57,018 bases of DNA from Acidobacteriaceae bacterium (GTDB lineage Bacteria; Acidobacteriota; Terriglobia; Terriglobales; Acidobacteriaceae): assembly GCA_003139095.1 (NCBI GenBank), contig PLHW01000051.1, positions 1 to 57,018 of the forward strand. The letters run 5' to 3'. Position 1 is the stretch's first letter. Every line of letters starts with the position of its first letter. A model generated the notes under the pieces. The model was not told the origin of the DNA, searched no databases, and saw only the letters and a list, made by a program, of their open reading frames with translations. A program made the translations under genes and the position numbers. Shown here in pieces: positions 1 to 10,153 of the stretch.

Positions 1-1
1 T

Positions 2-1675
2 CTGCTCGCCGATGAGTGGGAGTACTCGCTCCGCACGCAGCCTGAATTTGCCACCCAGGTCGGGGACGATCGCTACAACGATCGGCTGAGCGATCTTTCG
101 GACAAGGCGATTGCCGATGATCTCGAACACACGCGGCAGGCGCTGGCGCGTTTTGAAGCGATCGATGTGGCGGGATTTCCGGAGCAGGAACGCCTCAATC
201 ACGCGCTGATGCTGCGCAACCTGCGCGAAGGGCTCGAAGACGCGCGCTTCAAGAACTGGGAGATGCCGGTGACGCAGTTTGGCGGCGTTCACCTGTGGTA
301 TGCGTCGCTCCCTTACGATTCGCCGTTTCGCAATGTGAAGGATTACGAAGACTACCTTTCCCGGCTGCATCAGATGCCGCGCGCGCTGGAGCAGGCGACG
401 GGTCACATGCGCGATGGATTGCGCGATCACCTGATGCCGCCGAAATATCTGCTGGAAAAAGTTTCGAGCCAGGCGCAGGGAATTGCGGATGACTCTCTTG
501 AGAAGAGTCCGTTTACCTCGCCCCTGAGAAAGTTTCCCGACTCAATTGGCGAGGGGGACCGGAAGCGGCTGCGGGCGGCAATCGAAGACGCCGTGAAAAG
601 CGAAGTGGCGCCGGCGTATGCGAAATTCGCGAAGTTTGTGCGCGAGGACTACGCGCCGCATGGGCGGATGGATCCGGGCGAATGGGCGCTGCCGGATGGC
701 GAGGCGCGCTACCGGTTTGCGGTGCGGCACCAGACCACGACCGAGATGCCAGCCGACCAGATTCATGAGCTGGGAGTGAAGAGCGTGGCGGAGATCGAAG
801 CGCAGATGCTGAAGATCGCGCAGGCGCAGGGCTTCCACGATCTGAAATCGTTCAATGAGCACATACGGCAGGATCCGGCGTTGCATGCGAAGTCGGGGCA
901 GCAACTGTTCGATTTGTACTCCCACTATCGCGACCAGATGTACGGCAAGCTGCCCGAGCTGTTTGGGCGGTTGCCGCAGAACAAGTTGAGCGTGGTGCCG
1001 ATGGAGGAATTTCGCGCGGCTTCCAGTCCGCCGGCGGATTATTCCATCGGAGCGGGAGACGGGTCGCGGCCGGGGCGAATCAACGTGAACGAATATGCTC
1101 CGGAGAAGCGGCTGCTGCTGAATGTGGAAGCGATCGCCTATCACGAGGGCGTGCCCGGGCATCACTTACAGTTTTCGATTGCCCAGGAACTTAGCGGCTT
1201 GCCGCCGTTTCGTAAGTTCGACTTAGACGTGAACGCGTACACGGAAGGCTGGGCTTTTTACTCGGAGCGACTGGGGAAGGAAATGGGCTTCTATCAGGAT
1301 CCATACAGCGAGTATGGGCGATTGCAGAATGAAATCTGGCGCGCGGTGCGGTGGGTGGTCGATACCGGCGTGCATTCGCAGCACTGGACGCGGCAACAGA
1401 TGGTGGATTACTTCCACGAGCACACTGCGATGGACGACGAAAACATCAATACAGAAGTCGATCGCTATATAGCATGGCCGGCACAGGCGCTTTCTTACAA
1501 AATGGGGCAAAGGAAGATACTGGAGTTACGGGCGCGTGCGCAAAAAGAGTTAGGGCCGAAGTTCGATCTGCGGGCGTTTCATGATGCGGTGCTCGATTCC
1601 GGTCCGCTGCCGCTGGATGTGCTGGAAGGGAAGATTGACCGGTGGATCAAGGAGAATCAGCAAGCCAATAAATAA
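2..1675 (+). CDS. DUF885 family peptidase-like protein (5' truncated)
   Basis: The reading frame is already open at the window edge, so the N-terminus is missing; 557 residues are visible. The hallmark HEGVPGHH (about residue 381 of the visible part) is the zinc-peptidase-like motif of the DUF885 family, followed by a downstream YTEGWAFYSERLG segment that is also typical. Members are mostly secreted or periplasmic proteins thought to be metallopeptidases, but few are characterised. A GTG at 167 could be mistaken for a start, but the upstream codons continue the same protein with family-like sequence. It is followed closely by a convergent hydrolase gene. The family call is firm; the substrate is unknown. 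Confidence 0.9.
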   Translation: MLADEWEYSLRTQPEFATQVGDDRYNDRLSDLSDKAIADDLEHTRQALARFEAIDVAGFPEQERLNHALMLRNLREGLEDARFKNWEMPVTQFGGVHLWYASLPYDSPFRNVKDYEDYLSRLHQMPRALEQATGHMRDGLRDHLMPPKYLLEKVSSQAQGIADDSLEKSPFTSPLRKFPDSIGEGDRKRLRAAIEDAVKSEVAPAYAKFAKFVREDYAPHGRMDPGEWALPDGEARYRFAVRHQTTTEMPADQIHELGVKSVAEIEAQMLKIAQAQGFHDLKSFNEHIRQDPALHAKSGQQLFDLYSHYRDQMYGKLPELFGRLPQNKLSVVPMEEFRAASSPPADYSIGAGDGSRPGRINVNEYAPEKRLLLNVEAIAYHEGVPGHHLQFSIAQELSGLPPFRKFDLDVNAYTEGWAFYSERLGKEMGFYQDPYSEYGRLQNEIWRAVRWVVDTGVHSQHWTRQQMVDYFHEHTAMDDENINTEVDRYIAWPAQALSYKMGQRKILELRARAQKELGPKFDLRAFHDAVLDSGPLPLDVLEGKIDRWIKENQQANK

Positions 1676-1694
1676 TTGGCGATGCCAGTGAAGT

Positions 1695-2879
1695 TCACCT
1701 CTTGTCCACCAGCTCCAGCATCTGAGCCATGAAGTGTACCAGCCGAAAATTGTCGGCGAGCGAAGGTTTGCCCTGCATTGAAACGTGGCTGAGGGCCGGA
1801 CTGATGAGCGCGTCTTTCACCAATCCGGATGGAATATCCTGTTGCAGCCAGAGCATCTCCGAGGGCGGGATCACGTTATCCGCGGCTCCGTGCAGGAGTA
1901 GAACCGGCAAGTGTAAAGACCCTAATTGCCCACGAGGAGAAGCGGGCGCCATCTCCGCGTGGTGGCGAGCGATGGCTTGCTGCATCTCGCCGTCCAGCGC
2001 TTCCACATCGTGTTTGTAAAGCAAATCCATCTTCTCGCGTGATGGTGGGCTCAGCGTCGCCGCAACTTTCTTCGATTCGTCGACCTTCTCCCATAGCAAA
2101 AGCCGGAGCGCTTCGTGGGCGGTGCTGATGTCGGCGGGAGGGAAGAAATCCTCCAGATGGGAATAGATGAGGATCAGCGGCCCATACTCATGTGCCTGCA
2201 TTTTTAGCGTGGTGCCGTCTGGCCGGGAGATCGTATTCGTGATCAGGAACTGGGACACGCGCTCCAGATCGTCATGCGCTCCGACTGAAACCACGAAGCC
2301 GATGTAAGGCGCGTATTGCGGGCGGGCGGCGGCGATGAGAGACAAACCTCCTCCGAAACTGATGCCGAGCACGCCGACCTTCTGACCGACCGAAACGGGA
2401 AGGCTGCGGACGGAGTATCCGATGAGATCGATCGAGTGGCTGTCGATCTGATAATCGGCGAGGGCGGCTAGTTCCGGCGTCAGCACGCGGATTCCACTGG
2501 CTGACATGGCGCGCGCAAATGCGACCAGGCGCGGCTCGTCAATGCCAAGGTGATGCACGCCGTGCACGATGACCATCGCGGGTGGGTTGGCGAGGCCCTG
2601 GGGAATGTACAGGCGCGCGCGGATCGCGCCTGTGGGCGTCGGCACCTCGGTCAGCTTCTCCTCGATGGGATAGGTGTCGAAGCTGGCGAGCGTGCTCCAG
2701 CGCTGCGGGTTCTGGATCCGCAGAAGCAACCCGACGGCGCGCAGATGAGTGAAGGCCGGGCGGGCGAGAAACAGGAAAACTACTAGCAGTAGGAAGAGTG
2801 CGACAAGCGTTCCGACTCGGCGAAGCCGGCGCTGAGAAGGCGACGGCGGTTTTGGCGGTTTGTGACCTGACAAGTTCAA
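1695..2879 (-). CDS. Membrane-anchored alpha/beta hydrolase
   Basis: A 394-residue protein with a basic N-terminus and one hydrophobic segment (about residues 23-43), so probably anchored to the inner membrane with the catalytic domain outside. The alpha/beta-hydrolase features are a strand ending in VIVHGVHH, a nucleophile elbow GISFGGG, an acid in LLLHGAADNVIPP and a late histidine in LSHVSM. This is the layout of dienelactone-hydrolase or esterase-like proteins; the substrate cannot be read from sequence. The best start is TTG at 2879 with a GAAGG Shine-Dalgarno sequence about 8 nt upstream. It ends convergently 19 nt after the DUF885 gene and lies downstream of the methyltransferase terminator, so it is probably its own unit. 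Confidence 0.8.
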   Translation of the reverse strand: MNLSGHKPPKPPSPSQRRLRRVGTLVALFLLLVVFLFLARPAFTHLRAVGLLLRIQNPQRWSTLASFDTYPIEEKLTEVPTPTGAIRARLYIPQGLANPPAMVIVHGVHHLGIDEPRLVAFARAMSASGIRVLTPELAALADYQIDSHSIDLIGYSVRSLPVSVGQKVGVLGISFGGGLSLIAAARPQYAPYIGFVVSVGAHDDLERVSQFLITNTISRPDGTTLKMQAHEYGPLILIYSHLEDFFPPADISTAHEALRLLLWEKVDESKKVAATLSPPSREKMDLLYKHDVEALDGEMQQAIARHHAEMAPASPRGQLGSLHLPVLLLHGAADNVIPPSEMLWLQQDIPSGLVKDALISPALSHVSMQGKPSLADNFRLVHFMAQMLELVDKR

Positions 2880-2973
2880 GGGTCGGCCTTCAAGTATGCA
2901 GCTTCTTCGAAAGCCCGGCCAGATGAATATTGAGACGTTGCCGGATTACGGGCGCAGCGACGTGGCCCATCAC

Positions 2974-2998
2974 AAAAAAAGGGAGCTTTGCGGCTCCC
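2974..2998 (-). terminator. Rho-independent terminator of the methyltransferase gene
   Basis: On the minus strand a perfect 6-bp stem (GGGAGC/GCTCCC, loop CGCAAA) is followed directly by seven T residues. It lies about 50 nt past the stop codon of the 3048-4121 gene. Confidence 0.85.
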
Positions 2999-3047
2999 CT
3001 CAGTTCATTTCTTTCGGTAATCCCGCTTAAGACCGCGACGGAAAAAG

Positions 3048-4121
3048 CTAAGGCCGAGCCTCGTAAACGATGTTGAAAGGCGTTTCTGTGGCTCGGCGGA
3101 ATCGGTTGAATCCGGCCGAGGTTACAACCTCCCGAATGCGCGTCTCTCCGGCTTGCGCACCCAGGCAGAGTCCGACTTCCTGGGAGCGAGAGCAAGGCGT
3201 GCACAACAGCGTTGAAAAAGAATAATAGACGCGACCGACGGGATTGAGATTGTCCTTCAGTTGGTCGTTGGCAAAGGGCTCAACGATCATCCACGTGCCA
3301 TCGTTCGCCAAGGACTGGCGGACGTGCGTGGCAGCGCCGATCGGGTCGCCCATGTCGTGCAGGCAATCAAACACGGCCACAAAGTCGTAGCCTTTGCCCG
3401 GGAAGTCTTTTGCCTTGGACACTTCGAACGTGACGCGATCCGCGACGCCGTCGCGCTCTGCCAGTTCGCGGGCCGCTGCAATGGATTTGTCATGGTAGTC
3501 GAATCCGGAGAATTGGGACTTGGGAAATGCCTTGGCCATTAATAGCGTGGAGGCCCCTTTTCCGCAGCCTACGTCGGCGACTCGCGCCCCGGCCTCGAGT
3601 TTCTCTTTCACATCATGCAGTGCGGGAATCCATGAGCTGACAAGATTGGCGGCATAGCCTGGACGAAAGAACTTTTCGCATCCGTGAAACACTCCGTCCA
3701 CATGTTCATGCCAGCCCATGCCGGCGCCCGTGCGGAACGAATCCGCGATGCGCGGGACCGCAGCGAGTGAGCCTAGGGCCAGCTCGAATGCTCCAGGCAG
3801 ATAGGCCGGGCTGTCTTCGTTCGCCAGCGTGAAGGCCTGCTCTTCCGTCAGGCTGAACTTGTTTGTCTTTTCGTCGTAGGTGATGTAGCCTCCGGCGGCT
3901 TGCGAGGCCAGCCATTCACGCAAATAGCGCTCATCCGTCTGCGTCTTGGCAGCGAGTTCCGCGGAATTCAGGGGACCGCCAGCGAGGGCCTTGTACAGTC
4001 CGAGTTTTTCACCGATGACGACCATGCCCGTGTGAACAGCCGCGCCGAGGTCGGTCACGAACCGTCCGATAAAAGCATTCAGTTTGTCCATGTCGAGCTG
4101 CGGAGCTTGCGTTGTGCTCAT
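3048..4121 (-). CDS. Class I SAM-dependent methyltransferase with N-terminal winged helix
   Basis: A 357-residue protein. Residues about 35-85 resemble the winged-helix dimerisation domain of small-molecule methyltransferases (SAELAAKTQTDERYLREWL). A Rossmann methyltransferase domain follows, with motif I VADVGCGKGAS, an acidic residue in FSGFDYHD and the post-motif YDFVAVFDCLHDMGDP. The architecture matches bacterial Rv2258c-like methyltransferases, whose substrates are mostly unknown. The start is well supported: AAGGAGG lies 7 nt upstream of ATG 4121. A rho-independent terminator follows the gene and about 250 nt separate it from ftsZ upstream, so it looks monocistronic. Confidence 0.88.
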   Translation of the reverse strand: MSTTQAPQLDMDKLNAFIGRFVTDLGAAVHTGMVVIGEKLGLYKALAGGPLNSAELAAKTQTDERYLREWLASQAAGGYITYDEKTNKFSLTEEQAFTLANEDSPAYLPGAFELALGSLAAVPRIADSFRTGAGMGWHEHVDGVFHGCEKFFRPGYAANLVSSWIPALHDVKEKLEAGARVADVGCGKGASTLLMAKAFPKSQFSGFDYHDKSIAAARELAERDGVADRVTFEVSKAKDFPGKGYDFVAVFDCLHDMGDPIGAATHVRQSLANDGTWMIVEPFANDQLKDNLNPVGRVYYSFSTLLCTPCSRSQEVGLCLGAQAGETRIREVVTSAGFNRFRRATETPFNIVYEARP

Positions 4122-4370
4122 GACGAATTCCTCCTTGGCCTGTGTGCTTCGCGGCTGAGAAAAGGAAGGCCTGACTTAAATCAGGAACCCAGCCACCCCA
4201 CTGGTAAGAGGAATTCTGCTACGCAGGAAACGGGAAGTCAATCGGGGCAACGGGAATAGGGGCGAACTGGAAATTGGGCCAAGCCGCAAGGTGGCTACAG
4301 TCGATCTCCTGCCCTCGCTGCAGGACGGCGGCGACTAGCCAAACGCTTGCGGGCTGACCCCAGTAACTCC

Positions 4371-5678
4371 CTACATCACATCGTTGCGCTTGCGCAGGAA
4401 GGCCGGGACGTCCAGATCCTCGGGCTGATACGCCTGCGCTGCTGATCTCATGCCGTCTAGCGAGATGACCTCCGCCTGCTGCGAGTTGAAACTGGGCGGT
4501 GGCATGGTTGACTCGAATGCCACGGGCGCGGGATCGGGTTCGAACGCGGGCTCGTGCTCGAAGGCGGGCTCACGCTCGGCGCTGCGCTCGGCCACCGGTT
4601 CATTTGCAAAATCATCGGCGTGGTCTGTCACGTGAAAATGATCGCGATGGCGCGGGACGATGACCGGGTCGAAGGCTTCGCTGTGACGCGGGTGGCGCAT
4701 TTCGGATTCTTTGAAGCCGGTGGCAATGACGGTGATCTTGACCGCGTCTTTCATTTTTTCGTCGAGCACGGCGCCGAAGATGATGTTGGCGTCTTCATGC
4801 GCGGCTCCCTGAATGATGGTGCAGGCCTGCTGCACTTCGGCGAGCTTCAGCGAACTGGAGCCGGTGATGTTGATGAGAATGCCGCGGGCTCCATCGATGG
4901 CTCCGGCCTCGAGCAGCGGAGAAGCGATCGAGCGCTGGGCGGCATCGACGGTGCGATTCGGGCCGGCGGCGGTGGCCGTGCCCATGACGGCGTAACCCAT
5001 GCCCGCCATGATCGCTTTCACGTCGGCGAAGTCGCGGTTGATGATGCCGGGGATGGTGATGATGTCGGAAATGCCTTGCACACCCTGGCGGAGAATGTCG
5101 TCGGCGATGCGGAAGGACTCGAAGAAGCCGGCGTTTTCGGCGACGGCGAGCAGCTTCTCGTTGGGGATGACGATGGTGGTGTCGACGGACTCCATGAGCT
5201 CGGAGACGCCGCGCTCGGCTTGCTGCATGCGGCGTTTGCCTTCGAAGGCGAATGGCTTGGTGACGACGGCTACCGTGAGCGCGCCCATTTCGCTGGCGAG
5301 CGACGCGATGATGGGTGTGGCACCAGTGCCCGTGCCTCCGCCGAGGCCGGCGGTGACGAAGATCATGTCGGCGCCTTCGAGCGCCTCGATGATTTTGTCG
5401 GAGTCTTCGAGCGCAGCTTTCCGGCCGATTTCAGGATTCGCTCCGGCGCCGAGCCCGTTGGTCAGCTTCACGCCGAGCTGAATCTTGGTGTTGGCGCGCG
5501 ACATGCGCAGAGCCTGCAGGTCGGTGTTGGCCACGATGAATTCGATGTGCTCCATGCCGGAGTCAATCATGCGGTTGACGGCGTTGTTGCCGCCGCCGCC
5601 GACACCGATGACCTTGATGCGGGCGTCGTTGCGGAATTCTTCGTTGAAGCTGATGCGGAGTCCGTTGTCTTCGATCAT
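4371..5678 (-). CDS. ftsZ: Cell division protein FtsZ
   Basis: Tubulin-like GTPase that polymerises into the cytokinetic Z-ring. The GTP-binding glycine-rich loop GGGTGTG is at about residues 113-119, preceded by the N-terminal [15 protein letters not shown] strand-turn. The T7-loop region and polymerisation domain continue to about residue 320. A variable acidic, proline-rich linker follows, and then the conserved C-terminal peptide DVPAFLRKR that docks on FtsA. ATG 5678 is preferred over an in-frame GTG at 5684 because GAGG sits 6 nt before the ATG. It is the last gene of the murG-murC-ftsQ-ftsA-ftsZ run, and its leader is made of 7-nt tandem repeats. Confidence 0.98.
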   Translation of the reverse strand: MIEDNGLRISFNEEFRNDARIKVIGVGGGGNNAVNRMIDSGMEHIEFIVANTDLQALRMSRANTKIQLGVKLTNGLGAGANPEIGRKAALEDSDKIIEALEGADMIFVTAGLGGGTGTGATPIIASLASEMGALTVAVVTKPFAFEGKRRMQQAERGVSELMESVDTTIVIPNEKLLAVAENAGFFESFRIADDILRQGVQGISDIITIPGIINRDFADVKAIMAGMGYAVMGTATAAGPNRTVDAAQRSIASPLLEAGAIDGARGILINITGSSSLKLAEVQQACTIIQGAAHEDANIIFGAVLDEKMKDAVKITVIATGFKESEMRHPRHSEAFDPVIVPRHRDHFHVTDHADDFANEPVAERSAEREPAFEHEPAFEPDPAPVAFESTMPPPSFNSQQAEVISLDGMRSAAQAYQPEDLDVPAFLRKRNDVM

Positions 5679-5685
5679 AAGCACC

Positions 5686-5734
5686 TCGTCGTTGGTCGTT
5701 CGCCATTCGCTGATAGCTCTCAGCTGTCAGCTCT
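5686..5734. repeat. Heptameric repeat tract in the ftsA-ftsZ gap
   Basis: Seven consecutive 7-nt units on the plus strand in one unbroken phase: TCGTCGT, TGGTCGT, TCGCCAT, TCGCTGA, TAGCTCT, CAGCTGT, CAGCTCT. The tract fills most of the space between the ftsA stop and the ftsZ start, and its first unit abuts the ftsZ Shine-Dalgarno sequence. The TGGTCGT units recur upstream of moaDE (49174-49208). Confidence 0.75.
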
Positions 5735-5799
5735 CCGTAAGAACTTTTGCCTCGCTTTGCTCGGCTGGACGGGTGAGACGCTCGTCCATATACAAAACT

Positions 5800-7020
5800 T
5801 CACGCGCCCTTCTTCGCGAATAACGCTTTCATTCTTGAGCCGAAGCCGGGCTCTTGCAGGCCTCGGGCTAATCGTGCGCGATGACCGTAATAGATCATGC
5901 CAAGCAGCGTGGAAAACTCGGGCTCGGCCAGAGAGGACGGCATCTTGGCCATTGCCGTCGGCCATGCTAAACGCGCGGCCTTGCGCAAAATTGATTCGGC
6001 CACATCTAACATGCCGGGCAAGCGCGATGCTCCGCCGCTGAGCACAAAGCCCGCGATGCAGTGATTGAGAACGCCCGCCTGGCGCAGGTTGTCGCGCATG
6101 AATTCAAAAAGCTCGCGGGCACGCGGGCCAAGGATTTCTCCGATCATGCGCTGCCGCATCATACGCGACGGGCGATCGCCGACCGACGGCACTTCGACCT
6201 CGTTGCCTTCGGGAATGAGCGTGGGTACGGCGTTGCCGAAAGTTTTCTTCAGCAGTTCGGCGTCGGCGAAGCCAGTGGTCATGCCAACCGAAAGATCGCT
6301 GGTGAAGTGATCGCCGCCGATGGGGATGACCGCGGTATGGGCGACTGCGCCTTGTTGAAAAACGATGAGGTCGCAACTTCCCGCGCCCAGATCGACGAGG
6401 CAGACGCCAAGCTCGCGCTCATCCGGGCGCAACACGGAGTCGGCGCAGGCAAGCGGCTCGAAAATCGTGTCGTCGACGTGGACGCCCGCTTTGTTCACTG
6501 CCGTGACCAAATTTTGCGTGGCACCGGAGAGCGCGGTCACGATGTGGACACGCACTTCAAGGCGCGTCGCCATCATGCCAGTCGGGTCTTGCACGCCCGC
6601 CTGATCGTCGAGGATGAACTCCTGCGGCAGCAGGTGAAGAATCTCGCGGTCGGCGGGAAGCGGCAGCGTGCGCGCCTTTTCGACCGCCTGCCGAATTTCA
6701 TCGCGCCCGATTTCGCGCGAGCGTGTGCCGAAGCTGATGCCGCCGTGGCTGTTCATGCCGCGGATGTGCGCCCCGGCGATGCCAATGACGGCGTGTTCGA
6801 TGGGAATGACGGCGACATCCTCGGCGGCCTCCACCGCTCTTTGAATGCTGCTCACGGCCTTGTCGAGTTCGGTGATCACGCCCTTGCGCAGACCGCGCGA
6901 TTCGGTGATGCCGTGTCCGCGATAGCGCAGGCCGTTCTCGCTCAGTTCGCCGACCAGCACGCTCGTTTTTGAGCTGCCTACGTCAATGGCGGTAATGAAG
7001 TTGGGCTCACGGCTGGGCAT
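5800..7020 (-). CDS. ftsA: Cell division protein FtsA
   Basis: Actin-fold ATPase that tethers FtsZ to the membrane. The phosphate-1 motif is TAIDVGSSKTSVLVGE near the N-terminus, the 1C subdomain (SHS2) follows at about residues 85-165, and a second nucleotide-binding strand reads VCLVDLGAGSCDL. The adenosine motif is VLSGGASRLPGM. The C-terminus ends in a short amphipathic segment (GSRMKALFAKKGA), as expected for the membrane-targeting helix. The 406-residue length is normal. It starts 8 nt after the ftsQ stop and is probably co-transcribed; the 121-nt gap to ftsZ holds the heptameric repeats. Confidence 0.97.
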   Translation of the reverse strand: MPSREPNFITAIDVGSSKTSVLVGELSENGLRYRGHGITESRGLRKGVITELDKAVSSIQRAVEAAEDVAVIPIEHAVIGIAGAHIRGMNSHGGISFGTRSREIGRDEIRQAVEKARTLPLPADREILHLLPQEFILDDQAGVQDPTGMMATRLEVRVHIVTALSGATQNLVTAVNKAGVHVDDTIFEPLACADSVLRPDERELGVCLVDLGAGSCDLIVFQQGAVAHTAVIPIGGDHFTSDLSVGMTTGFADAELLKKTFGNAVPTLIPEGNEVEVPSVGDRPSRMMRQRMIGEILGPRARELFEFMRDNLRQAGVLNHCIAGFVLSGGASRLPGMLDVAESILRKAARLAWPTAMAKMPSSLAEPEFSTLLGMIYYGHRARLARGLQEPGFGSRMKALFAKKGA

Positions 7021-7028
7021 GATGATCG

Positions 7029-8429
7029 CTAATTCTGCGGAGACTCCTTTGCAACTACGGGGCTGGGTTTCTTTTGATTGTTCTTCGCGCTTGCGGGCGC
7101 CAAAGCAGCTTGTGGCGCGGGCTTCGGGGCACTAACCGCAGCCGGCGATTGCGCAATGGGCAATGGAGCGGCCGGCACGATCGCAGTTTTGGGTGTCATG
7201 TTTGACGATGCCGCAGGCGATGGATGCGCAGCGGAGTTCTTCGCCGCGTTGGCGTTCGAATTTACTCGTGGGGTCGCCTTGCGATTGGCGGGCAGTGAGC
7301 TATTCTTCGCGGCGCCTTTCACCGCGGTTTTCGCTCCTGCTTTTTTCGGTTGTCCAGGTTTATTCACCGAAGTGGGGGCCGGATGATTCACAAACTTTTC
7401 ATAGTTGACGATTGCGGCGTTCTTAACTCCCGCAGCCACCGCGGCTTTCGCGGCGGAAGGCGTCAAGGCAGGCTGTCGCGCCAGCCCTTGCAGATCCGGA
7501 TTGACGATGATCTGTCCATCGAAGCGTAAATCCACCGATTCGAGCTTCTCGAACTGCTGCCGCCAGACTTCGACATGGGTCACATAGATTTTGTAGCGCT
7601 GAAGGTAATTGGCGTTGCCGAGGTGTACGAGCACCCCGCCCGAAGAATCGGCGGTCACAACCTTGACGTCATCGGGGTCCGCGAGATCGACCTCGCTGAG
7701 GTCCTGTGAATAATGCGCGCCGCCGGAGTCGAGCTGACCGATCAGTTCGTTGTAGTTCTTCATGCGCGCGGCACGCGTGGAGACTGGTTCGCTCGCGTTC
7801 ATGCCGCTGATGACGGGGAAGGAATATTTGTGTTTGCCTCCGGGCGCCAGATCCATCAGATTGCCGCCCGCGTCGATCAGGGAAATGTGGGAACCGATGC
7901 GCGCGAAGGCGACGGGCGTGCGCTCATGAATTTCGATGCGCAGGCGATTGGGCACAAAGCGCATCACGCTGGCCGATTCTACCCAGGGAATCTGCTCAAG
8001 TTGCTGTTTGCGAAGCGCCAGCGGGACAAAGAAGATGTTGCGGCCGATGTCGCCGCCCATCACGTCCATAATTTGCGCGTGCGGCACATGCTGCGCGCCA
8101 AGCACCTCGATCTGGTCGCTGGAGTCGATGCGGAAACGCCAGGAGCGGTTCCCATAGCGGTAGAGTGCGGCGCCAGTGACGGCCAGCAGGCCAACAATGA
8201 CGAGCGCCAGCCCCGCCCACTTCAGGCTGATGGCGGCTTTTTTCGGGATGGCTCCGCGCCGGGCGGAGACTCGCTTCTGTCCTCGCAGGAACGGGGATTC
8301 CTGCTCCGCTTCGAGATCGATGAGGCGTGCGTCATCAAACGGTTCGCGCTCGCGTGCGTCGCGCTCAGCATCGCGGGGAACCGGATACAACTCTTCCTGG
8401 ACGGCAGTGGAACTTGCTTTGCGCGCCAC
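7029..8429 (-). CDS. ftsQ: Cell division protein FtsQ/DivIB with long Ala/Pro/Lys-rich tail
   Basis: A 466-residue bitopic membrane protein. A charged cytoplasmic N-terminus leads to one transmembrane helix (about residues 68-90) and then a POTRA domain (IEVLGAQHVPHAQIMDVMG, RNIFFVPL). The FtsQ beta domain ends near VDLRFDGQIIVNPD. The last ~150 residues are low-complexity Ala/Pro/Lys/Ser sequence, far longer than in enterobacterial FtsQ (276 residues), and presumably a periplasmic wall-spanning tail. FtsQ recruits FtsL/FtsB to the divisome. The start is GTG 8429; no strong Shine-Dalgarno sequence is visible, so the start is moderately certain. Confidence 0.92.
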   Translation of the reverse strand: MARKASSTAVQEELYPVPRDAERDAREREPFDDARLIDLEAEQESPFLRGQKRVSARRGAIPKKAAISLKWAGLALVIVGLLAVTGAALYRYGNRSWRFRIDSSDQIEVLGAQHVPHAQIMDVMGGDIGRNIFFVPLALRKQQLEQIPWVESASVMRFVPNRLRIEIHERTPVAFARIGSHISLIDAGGNLMDLAPGGKHKYSFPVISGMNASEPVSTRAARMKNYNELIGQLDSGGAHYSQDLSEVDLADPDDVKVVTADSSGGVLVHLGNANYLQRYKIYVTHVEVWRQQFEKLESVDLRFDGQIIVNPDLQGLARQPALTPSAAKAAVAAGVKNAAIVNYEKFVNHPAPTSVNKPGQPKKAGAKTAVKGAAKNSSLPANRKATPRVNSNANAAKNSAAHPSPAASSNMTPKTAIVPAAPLPIAQSPAAVSAPKPAPQAALAPASAKNNQKKPSPVVAKESPQN

Positions 8430-8532
8430 GCGTCGGGTCAGTTGTCGACAGAAAACCGCTGAGCAAAATTACTATAACTTCTTTTTTCGAAATGAAACAG
8501 TGAAAAGTTGACCGCCCGAGTTGCGGCCCAGC

Positions 8533-9990
8533 TTACAGGTTGGTCACGAGAGTCCGCTTCGCAAGCCTTTCGAGAATGGCAGAGCCGAGTTGTGAAACGC
8601 TGCCTGCGCCGAGCGTTAGGATCAGATCGCCGGATTGGGCGATGGCCGCGGCTTTCTCGGCGGCAGCGGCAAAAGAAGCCGCATAGAATACTTCGATCTT
8701 TCCTGCGCCTGTAATTCGGTGTGCCAGCGCCTCGGTCGTGATGCCTTCAATCGGTTTCTCGCTGGCGGGATAGATATCGAGCAGGACCAGCGTGTCGGCG
8801 TCGGCGAAGGCGGTTGCGAACTCGTCCATCAGATCGCGAGTGCGTGTAAAGCGATGCGGCTGGAAGATGACGTGAACGCGGCGGAACCCGCACTGGCGGG
8901 CGGCGGCGAGCGTGGCGCGAATCTCGGTGGGGTGGTGGCCGTAGTCGTCGACGACGCTGACGCCGGCCGCTTTGCCCTTTAACTGGAAGCGGCGATCGAC
9001 GCCGCGGAAGCCGCCGAGCGCACTGCGAATCTGGTCGGGCGGAACATCGAGTGCGGTGCCAACCGCGATGGCGGCAGTGGCGTTCAGCACGTTGTGGACG
9101 CCTGGGACATGGAGCGTGAACGCGCCAAGACTCCTCTTCTTATATGTGACTTCGAATCGGCTGAGCGGACGCGGGTCCGCGGCGGCGACCGCCGGATCGT
9201 TAAACGGATATGGCTGTGCGGCACCGAACGGATATGCGTGCGGGACATCGAGGCGGATCAGGAAATCCGAACCCTCCCTGGTTCCATACGTCATGACGCG
9301 GCGATGCACGCGCGGCAGCATCCGCTGGAGAACGGGATCGTCGTGGCATCCTACGACCAGGCCGTAAAAGGGAACGCGCTCCATGAACTCGAGGAAGGTG
9401 CGGCGAATGTCGCGCATGTCGCGATAGCAGTCCATGTGCTCGCGGTCGATGTTAGTGACAACAGTGAGAATCGGCGAGAGCTTGAGGAAGGACCGGTCGC
9501 TCTCGTCGGCCTCGGCGACAAGATACTGCGACTTGCCGAGGCGTGCGTTCGAGCCCATGGCATCGACGCGTCCGCCAACCACAACCGTTGGGTCAAGGCC
9601 GCCCGCGGCGAGAACGGCGGCGACCATTGAGGTCGTGGTCGTTTTGCCGTGCATGCCCGCGATGGCGATGCCGTACTTCAGTCGCATCAATTCAGCCAGC
9701 ATTTCGGCGCGCTGGATCACGGGAATGTGCAGACGGCGCGCTTCGGCGACTTCGAGATTGTCGATGGAGATGGCGGAACTGGTGACGATTACGTCCGCGC
9801 CAGCAATGTTCGCCGCTTGATGGCCTTCGAAGGTCTGCGCGCCGAGGCTGGCGAGCCGCTCGGTGACCGCGGAACTCTTCAAGTCGGAGCCAGAAATCTC
9901 GTAGCCGAGATTCAGCAGGACTTCGGCGATGCCGCTCATGCCGATGCCGCCGATGCCTACGAAATGGATGCGTTGAATTTTGGCGAACAT
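8533..9990 (-). CDS. murC: UDP-N-acetylmuramate--L-alanine ligase MurC
   Basis: Cytoplasmic Mur ligase that adds L-alanine to UDP-MurNAc. The N-terminal Rossmann motif is [16 protein letters not shown], the ATP-binding P-loop is [11 protein letters not shown], and the ligase-family histidine region [12 protein letters not shown] and the C-terminal [10 protein letters not shown] are present. The frame opens further upstream at 10083, but the family begins just before the Rossmann motif, so ATG 9990 (485 residues) is the likely start; neither start has a clear Shine-Dalgarno sequence. No murB or ddl lies between murC and ftsQ. The gap to murG is unusually long and repeat-bearing. Confidence 0.96.
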   Translation of the reverse strand: MFAKIQRIHFVGIGGIGMSGIAEVLLNLGYEISGSDLKSSAVTERLASLGAQTFEGHQAANIAGADVIVTSSAISIDNLEVAEARRLHIPVIQRAEMLAELMRLKYGIAIAGMHGKTTTTSMVAAVLAAGGLDPTVVVGGRVDAMGSNARLGKSQYLVAEADESDRSFLKLSPILTVVTNIDREHMDCYRDMRDIRRTFLEFMERVPFYGLVVGCHDDPVLQRMLPRVHRRVMTYGTREGSDFLIRLDVPHAYPFGAAQPYPFNDPAVAAADPRPLSRFEVTYKKRSLGAFTLHVPGVHNVLNATAAIAVGTALDVPPDQIRSALGGFRGVDRRFQLKGKAAGVSVVDDYGHHPTEIRATLAAARQCGFRRVHVIFQPHRFTRTRDLMDEFATAFADADTLVLLDIYPASEKPIEGITTEALAHRITGAGKIEVFYAASFAAAAEKAAAIAQSGDLILTLGAGSVSQLGSAILERLAKRTLVTNL

Positions 9991-10153
9991 ACTACTAGTG
10001 GAGAATTGCACACTTTTTTTGCGGCGGATGTGCGCATATGAACGCTGATGATAGAACATTTTCTGGCTGCTGACGAAGGCCATTCAATCGCGGGAGAGTC
10101 TGAGCGGAATCGGGTTTCTGTGTACCATTTAGTAACAGAGACCCCCCTTGGTC

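Noticed and set aside
2890-3204. Minus-strand 104-codon frame at the end of the methyltransferase gene
   Set aside because: It spans the terminator hairpin and overlaps the methyltransferase in another frame; no family features.
4554-6041. Long plus-strand open frame (495 codons) opposite ftsZ and ftsA
   Set aside because: It is antisense to two certain genes and its translation is low-complexity; a GC-rich frame shadow.
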